From Pseudomonadota bacterium (GTDB taxonomy: Bacteria; Pseudomonadota; Alphaproteobacteria; Caulobacterales; Caulobacteraceae), in the NCBI GenBank assembly GCA_023436945.1, contig JAEZHG010000218.1, forward strand, positions 1 to 7,799: a stretch of 7,799 nucleotides of DNA. Reading direction: 5' to 3'. The notes below the pieces were generated by a model. The model saw nothing but the letters and a program-made list of their open reading frames with translations, did no database searches and was not told the DNA's origin. Shown here piece after piece: positions 6,605 through 7,799 of the stretch (within the stretch, counting starts at the first letter, position 1; each line of letters starts with the position of its first letter). The position numbers and the translations under genes are program-made.

Positions 6605-6648
6605 TCAGGCAAACCCCTGAGGACTTTAATCCAGCGTAATATTTACGG

Positions 6649-7799
6649 CTATGCGCGTGTTGCCCGCACCTTCACCGCCACATCGACGCTCTTGGAGACC
6701 CAGTTGCCCGCTGCATCGGACACCATGCCCATATCAAAGGCCGTGCGATCCAGTTGAACCTTGCCCTCGACACTCGCCACGCCTGAGGCTTCGTCAAAGG
6801 TGAAGGGCAGAACCACCGGAACCGTCATAGTTTTGATTCGCAGCTTGCCGCTGGCCTCATAGCGATTGCCACCGAGAGACTTGAAGCTGTCGGCCTCGAA
6901 ACGGGCCGTGGCATAGGTTGACGGGTTGAACCATTCTTCGCCGCTCATAGAGCCATCCTTGGTGGCGTCGCCCGTCTTGGCCGAGGCCGTATTTATGGTG
7001 ACCACCGCCTTGGAGCCTTCCAGATCGGCCGGATCGAACCAGACATTGGCCGTCCACTCGCCAAAGCTGCCGGTGAAGGGCGCGCCCGAATGGGTTGCGC
7101 TGAACTGGATGGAGGACTGATTGTTGTCGATAACCCATGCCTGAGCCGTGCCGGGGACGATGTCGGCATCAGCCGTAGCCGTGGCCGCGGCTTGGGTATT
7201 CTGGGCCATGTCTTTGGGAGCCGGACGCGCAGCGATAGCGCCCGCGACACCAATGACCGCAATCAGGGCAATACCTGCAAAGCGCTCGGCCAGCTTGGTC
7301 GAGCGGCTCGGCTCGATGGCCTGCGCCACATGGGCGTGAGGCAGAACCGGAACCATGTGGCTGAGCACACCGTCGCGGTTGATGAACTGGTGCTTCAGGG
7401 CCGCGCCGACGTGCAGGGCCACCAGAATGACTGCACCCCATGCCATAAGGCTGTGTGCGCCCATGGCGGCAAAGGCGATGTTACGGCGAGCCACCTCGGC
7501 TGCGCCCTCGATAAAGGGCAGATGCGGAATGCCGAACAGGCCAAACCAGCTTGTCGCGACCGCAAGCGGGCTGTCTGTCGTAACCGCCCACCCCGTCGAC
7601 ACATAGATCCAGCCCGACAGCGGCATCAACACCATCAGAGCATAGAAGGCCACGTGCGTTGCCCGCGCCGCGAACTGCTCCCAACCCTTCATCTCGGCAG
7701 GCAAGGCCGGAACCGGATGGGTCAGACGCCAGAACACGCGCACCACCGTCAGACCAAGGATCAGGAACCCGATCGACTTGTGAATCTGGAACACCCGAT
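6649..7799 (-). CDS. Cytochrome b561-type membrane domain fused to a YceI-like domain (N-terminus outside the window)
   Basis: The open frame continues past base 7799, so the first membrane helix and the true start are missing; the GTG at 7794 is only an internal codon. Counting from there, residues 1-160 resemble the CybB/b561 family: FQIHKSIGFLILGL, a helix with H47, and H114 and H128, spaced 14 apart like the haem-ligand histidines of the last helix in CybB; the ALKHQFINRD signature follows at 132-141. A further hydrophobic helix at about 170-190 leads to a periplasmic YceI-like domain (about 208-381), with VIDNNQSSIQFSATHSG, the variant KDGSMSGEEWFNPSTYATARFE, and a C-terminal strand KSVDVAVKV. 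YceI proteins bind isoprenoid lipids in a beta-barrel. A quinone-linked redox role is inferred. It is separated from serS by 105 nt. Confidence 0.88.
   Translation of the reverse strand, partial: RVFQIHKSIGFLILGLTVVRVFWRLTHPVPALPAEMKGWEQFAARATHVAFYALMVLMPLSGWIYVSTGWAVTTDSPLAVATSWFGLFGIPHLPFIEGAAEVARRNIAFAAMGAHSLMAWGAVILVALHVGAALKHQFINRDGVLSHMVPVLPHAHVAQAIEPSRSTKLAERFAGIALIAVIGVAGAIAARPAPKDMAQNTQAAATATADADIVPGTAQAWVIDNNQSSIQFSATHSGAPFTGSFGEWTANVWFDPADLEGSKAVVTINTASAKTGDATKDGSMSGEEWFNPSTYATARFEADSFKSLGGNRYEASGKLRIKTMTVPVVLPFTFDEASGVASVEGKVQLDRTAFDMGMVSDAAGNWVSKSVDVAVKVRATRA

Noticed and set aside
4402..6639. A 745-codon open frame on the plus strand, antisense to surE and serS
   Set aside because: It is codon-aligned with surE and serS on the other strand, where stops appear only if the sense genes use TTA, CTA or TCA codons, which are rare here. 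Its product is rich in His, Gln and Arg with no recognisable domain, and it covers two certain genes.

Overview
The window is a GC-rich chromosomal segment in which every supported gene lies on the minus strand, so transcription runs from high to low coordinates. The gene content and order (serS, surE, pcm, LysM/M23 lipoprotein, yajC, secD, secF), the base composition and the SecD/SecF/SerS sequences suggest an alphaproteobacterium. Caulobacterales is my best guess, from gene order and protein style only; no database search was possible.

Layout in order of transcription. (1) 7799-6649: the C-terminal part of a membrane protein that fuses a cytochrome b561-type haem-binding membrane domain to a periplasmic YceI-like lipocalin fold; its start lies beyond the window. 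(2) 6648-6544: a 105-nt leader holding several inverted repeats and no gene. (3) 6543-3758: serS, surE and pcm, tightly packed with gaps of 9 and 20 nt, probably one operon. (4) 3757-3650: a 108-nt gap with a near-match to a CtrA box followed by a strongly folded leader next to the ribosome binding site of the next gene. (5) 3649-2480: an NlpD/DipM-like lipoprotein with one LysM domain and a degenerate LytM/M23 domain. (6) 2479-2322: an intergenic region with a likely terminator for the upstream operon and a leader for yajC that can form two competing hairpins, one of which hides the yajC ribosome binding site. (7) 2321-1: yajC, secD and the first 122 codons of secF, the accessory part of the Sec translocase; secD and secF share one base at TAATG.

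Functionally the window combines translation (seryl-tRNA synthesis), repair and nucleotide phosphatase functions (Pcm, SurE), envelope division or amidase control (NlpD-like), protein export (YajC-SecDF) and a membrane redox protein. The surE-pcm-nlpD order is the same as in gammaproteobacteria, where rpoS follows; here yajC-secDF follows. I saw no transposon, phage, CRISPR, tRNA or rRNA. This is mostly a conserved housekeeping region. I did not find a previously undescribed multi-gene system; the least explained features are the non-coding leaders of nlpD and yajC and the predicted loss of metal ligands in the LytM domain.
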